Below the pieces are notes generated by a model. The model did not search any database, had not been told where the DNA came from, and saw only the letters and a program-made list of their open reading frames with translations. The position numbers were made by a program, and so were the translations under genes. A DNA stretch of 41,177 nucleotides from Microbacteriaceae bacterium UBA1487 (lineage in GTDB: Bacteria > Actinomycetota > Actinomycetes > Actinomycetales > Microbacteriaceae): positions 47,961 to 89,137 of the forward strand of contig DCRR01000007.1 in the NCBI GenBank assembly GCA_002325245.1, written 5' to 3'. Shown here piece by piece: positions 38,367 to 41,177 of the stretch. Numbering within the stretch: position 1 is the stretch's first letter; every line of letters begins with the position of its first letter.

Positions 38367-41056
38367 GCATCCGAGTCGTGGTCGACGGCGAGGAGCGCGA
38401 GCTGGAGCCGCGCCCCGGGCAGGTGCTGCGCACCCTGCTGCGCGAGGCCGACGTGTTCAGCGTCAAGAAGGGCTGCGACGCGGGCGACTGCGGCGCGTGC
38501 AGCGTGCTCGTCGACGGCACCCCGATGCACTCCTGCATCACCCCCGCCCACCGCGCCGACGGCACCACCGTCACCACCGCGGCCGGGCTCGGAACGCCCG
38601 ACCACCCGCACCCCGTGCAGGAGGCCTTCGTGGCCGCGGGCGGCTACCAGTGCGGCTTCTGCACCGCCGGATTCGTGGTCACCGCCTCCGCCCTCACCGA
38701 CGAGCAGCGCGCCGACCTTCCGAACGCACTCAAGGGCAACCTCTGCCGCTGCACCGGCTACCGCGCGATCGAGGATGCGGTCTGCGGCACGGCCAACACC
38801 GAGACCGTGACGAGCGGCGCCGCCGCCGGACGATCCGTCGCCCCGCCCGCCGCGCGCCGCGTCGTCAGCGGACGCGAGGCGTACACGCTCGACGCCCCCA
38901 TCGGCGAGGCCGCCGACCCGTCCGACAGCTCCACTACGACGACGGGACTGCTGCACCTCGCGGTGCTCGGCTCGCCGCACGCGCACGCGCGCATCCTGTC
39001 GATCGACGCCCGCCGCGCGCTCGCCCTCGACGGCGTGCACGCGGTGCTCACCCACGAGGACTCGCCTCAGACGCTTTTCTCCACCGGCCGCCATGAGGCG
39101 CGCACCGACGACCCCGACGACACGCTCGTGCTCGACACCGTGGTGCGGCACTACGGGCAGCGCGTCGCCGCGGTCGTCGCCGACACCGTCGGCATCGCCA
39201 CACGCGCACTCGACCTGATCGACGTCGAGTACGAGCTCCTGCCCGCCGTCTTCGACCCGGAGGACGCGCGCTCCCCCGGCGCCCCACTGCTGCACGCCGA
39301 GAAGCCCGCGTCGTCGCGCATTGCCGACGCCGCCCGCAACACCGTCGCCGAGGTGCACGGCGAGCGCGGCGACGTCGCGGCGGCCCTCGCCGAAGCCGAC
39401 ATCACCGTCTCCGATCGCTTCTTCACCTCGCGCGTGGCGCACGCGGCCCTCGAGACCCACGCCACCCGCGGCTGGCTGGATCGCACCGGAACGCTCGTGC
39501 TGCGCACCTCCACCCAGGTTCCGTACCTGATCCGCGACGAGGTCGCCCGCATCTTCGACCTCGAGCGCGAGAAGGTGCGCGTCTTCGCCACTCGCGTCGG
39601 CGGCGGCTTCGGCGGCAAGCAGGAGCTGCTGACCGAAGACCTGGTGACGCTCGCCGTGCTCAAGACCGGTCGCGCCGTGCAGTACGAGTTCACGCGCACC
39701 GACGAGTTCCGCATCGCGCCGGGGCGGCATCCGATGCGGGTCGGCGTCACCCTCGGCGCCCGCCGCGACGGCACCCTCACCGCGCTCGCCATCGACCAGA
39801 TCATGGACACCGGGGCCTACGGCAATCACGGCGTCGGCGTCATGTTCCACTCGGTGCACGAGTCGGTCGCGACCTACCGCTGCGACAACGTGCGGGTGGA
39901 TGCGCAGTCCGTGTACACGAACAACCCGCCCTCGGGCGCGTTCCGCGGCTACGGCCTCGGCCAGGTGATCTTCGCGATCGAATCGGCGATGGATGAGCTC
40001 GCCCGCGAGCTCGGCATCTCGCCGTTCGAGCTGCGGCGGCGCAACGGCGTGCGACCGGGTGATCCGATCCGCACCATCGAGGAGGACTCGGGCGACATCG
40101 CCTACGACGGCGCCGACGGACTGCGCCAGTGCCTCGACCTCGTCGAGGCGGCGCTCGATCAGGATGGCCCCGAACTCGGCCAGCTGGGCCGCGGCATGCG
40201 CTCCCTCGACGCGGGCCGCGACTGGCGGATCGGCGACGGCGTCGCCCTCGCCATGATCGCCACGATCCCGCCGCGCGGGCACTTCGCCGAGGCGACCGTG
40301 CGGGCTCTCGACGGGGAGCAGCCGGACGGCGCGCTCTACGAGGTCCAGGTCGGCACCGCCGAGTTCGGCAACGGCACCACCACGGTGCACGCGCAGCTCG
40401 CCGCCACCGCGCTCGGCACGACGCCGGAGCGGGTGCGCATCCGCCAGTCCGACACCGCGGTGGCCGGCGCGCGGCACGACACCGGGGCCTACGGCTCCAC
40501 CGGCGTCGTCGTCGCCGGCAAGGCGGTCTTCGCCGCCGCGACCGCGCTCGCCACGCAGCTCGCCGAAGGCGGGGAGCGCGTCGCCACCGCCACCCACGAC
40601 GGAACGCCGCGCACCGTCGCGTTCAACGTGCACGGGGTGCGCGTCGCCGTCGATCCCGGCAGCGGTGAGGTGCGCATCCTGCGCTCCATCCAGGCGGCGG
40701 ACGCCGGCACGGTGCTGAACCCGGAGCAGCTGCGCGGCCAGATCGAGGGCGGCGCAGCGCAGGCCTACGGCTCGGCGCTCTACGAGGAGGTCATGCTGGA
40801 GGAGGGACGGATCACCACCGACGTGTTCCGGAACTACCACATCCCCCAATTCGCCGACCTGCCGCGCACCGAGGTGCTCTTCGCCGAGACGCACTCGGAG
40901 CTCGGGCCGCTCGGCGCCAAGTCGATGTCGGAGGCGCCGTACAACCCGGTCGCCCCCGCGCTCGCCAACGCGATCCGGGATGCCCTGGGCGTGCGCCCGG
41001 TCGAGATCCCGATGTCGCGCGACCGCGTCTGGCGCCTCACCGCGGGCCGCGCGTAG
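38363..41056 (+). CDS. Xanthine dehydrogenase-family molybdopterin hydroxylase fused to [2Fe-2S] domain
   Basis: An 897-residue cytosolic enzyme. Residues 1-80 are a plant-type [2Fe-2S] domain (GCDAGDCGACSVLVDGTPMHSC). Residues about 85-145 hold the second cluster (YQCGFCTAGFV, GNLCRCTGYRAIEDAVC). From about 165 comes the molybdopterin-binding part, with VGGGFGGKQELLTEDL, NPPSGAFRGYGLGQVIFAIE, GTAEFGNGTTTVHAQLA and LGPLGAKSMSEAPYNPVAPALANAI carrying the active-site Glu. Small and large subunits are thus on one chain, with FAD on the separate upstream protein. The substrate (purine, aldehyde or N-heterocycle) is not fixed by sequence. No XdhC or Mo-cofactor gene is in view. Confidence 0.92.
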   Translation: MSIRVVVDGEERELEPRPGQVLRTLLREADVFSVKKGCDAGDCGACSVLVDGTPMHSCITPAHRADGTTVTTAAGLGTPDHPHPVQEAFVAAGGYQCGFCTAGFVVTASALTDEQRADLPNALKGNLCRCTGYRAIEDAVCGTANTETVTSGAAAGRSVAPPAARRVVSGREAYTLDAPIGEAADPSDSSTTTTGLLHLAVLGSPHAHARILSIDARRALALDGVHAVLTHEDSPQTLFSTGRHEARTDDPDDTLVLDTVVRHYGQRVAAVVADTVGIATRALDLIDVEYELLPAVFDPEDARSPGAPLLHAEKPASSRIADAARNTVAEVHGERGDVAAALAEADITVSDRFFTSRVAHAALETHATRGWLDRTGTLVLRTSTQVPYLIRDEVARIFDLEREKVRVFATRVGGGFGGKQELLTEDLVTLAVLKTGRAVQYEFTRTDEFRIAPGRHPMRVGVTLGARRDGTLTALAIDQIMDTGAYGNHGVGVMFHSVHESVATYRCDNVRVDAQSVYTNNPPSGAFRGYGLGQVIFAIESAMDELARELGISPFELRRRNGVRPGDPIRTIEEDSGDIAYDGADGLRQCLDLVEAALDQDGPELGQLGRGMRSLDAGRDWRIGDGVALAMIATIPPRGHFAEATVRALDGEQPDGALYEVQVGTAEFGNGTTTVHAQLAATALGTTPERVRIRQSDTAVAGARHDTGAYGSTGVVVAGKAVFAAATALATQLAEGGERVATATHDGTPRTVAFNVHGVRVAVDPGSGEVRILRSIQAADAGTVLNPEQLRGQIEGGAAQAYGSALYEEVMLEEGRITTDVFRNYHIPQFADLPRTEVLFAETHSELGPLGAKSMSEAPYNPVAPALANAIRDALGVRPVEIPMSRDRVWRLTAGRA

Positions 41057-41113
41057 AGCTCGCGCGCCCGCACCGCGCGCCGAGCCCGCGCGGGGCCCGC
41101 GCCACGCGCATCT

Positions 41114-41177
41114 GCCGCGCGCGTGCACGCCGCGCACCGCGGGCCGCGCCCACACGCCGCGCGCGTGCACGCCGCGC
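41114..41177. repeat. Two 22-bp direct repeats at the window edge
   Basis: A 22-nt unit starting GCCGCGCGCGTGCACGCC occurs at 41114-41135 and again at 41156-41177, with a period of 42 bp and running into the window end. It contains the palindrome GCGTGCACGC. It lies just after the Mo-hydroxylase, next to a GCGCGGG/CCCGCGC hairpin, so it may be part of a terminator or an intergenic repeat family. Confidence 0.65.

Noticed and set aside
37478..41170. A 1230-codon open frame on the minus strand opposite the Mo hydroxylase
   Set aside because: Its residues are Gly/Arg/Ala/Val-rich low-complexity with no domains, and it is the mirror of high GC3 in the real genes. Similar long frames at 5334-7238 (+), 11335-13746 (+) and 18406-20751 (-) were dropped for the same reason.

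Overview
The window is very GC-rich (about 70%), uses almost only G/C at third codon positions, and carries a DosRS-type two-component pair, a fused CydDC, a DUF6458 protein, an LAXTG-anchored wall protein and many leaderless genes. Together these point to an actinobacterium, most likely Microbacteriaceae (Microbacterium-like). This is an inference from gene content and style. I see no insertion sequence, prophage or CRISPR array; it reads as chromosomal core and near-core DNA.

Layout. 1-1634: the end of a sensor histidine kinase coupled to a kinase-like membrane protein that has lost its catalytic motifs. 1631-3166: a TerC-family protein behind a probable yybP-ykoY (Mn2+) riboswitch, and a 2TM protein. 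3174-4944: SRAP/HMCES-type DNA-protein crosslink protein, tRNA-Glu(CTC) with a strong terminator, and a diacylglycerol kinase-like lipid kinase. 4971-7412: csoR-copB metal resistance operon with a CsoR-type operator over its -10. 7440-9925: acyl esterase and metallo-beta-lactamase-fold protein from back-to-back leaderless promoters, and a TauE/SafE permease. 10075-10146: tRNA-Gln(CTG). 10180-16306: cydA-cydB-cydDC (cytochrome bd and its assembly exporter). 16479-18439: BlaI/M56 regulator pair and a secreted CAP protein. 18469-27446: microprotein, pta-ackA, universal stress protein, dosS-dosR, BON protein, PPOx-fold protein and a cytochrome b. 27454-33255: leuB-ilvE-FAH-MFS-gltX, all on the minus strand. 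33471-37467: DUF6458 protein, LAXTG wall protein, serA and two small membrane proteins. 37524-41056: a two-gene molybdenum hydroxylase.

The most interesting system is a probable hypoxia/redox (DosR-type) regulon. A 15-bp element, GGGACCTTCGGC(C/A)C(T), occurs four times, each time between genes: ahead of cydABDC (16388-16402), ahead of microprotein-pta-ackA (18469-18483), between the divergent usp and dosS (23164-23178), and ahead of BON-PPOx (25569-25583). It resembles the mycobacterial DosR box. The window also encodes a close DosR homologue (with the AEKTVKNYV recognition helix) and a DosS homologue that keeps the His-His pair of the haem-binding GAF domain. The targets fit together: a high-affinity terminal oxidase, acetate overflow with ATP recovery, a tandem USP, and small proteins of unknown role.

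A second recurring feature is leaderless expression. At ten genes a -10-like hexamer lies exactly 6 nt before the annotated ATG/GTG (7 nt at pta), which places transcription start on the start codon. Co-directional operon genes very often overlap by 4 bp (ATGA/GTGA).
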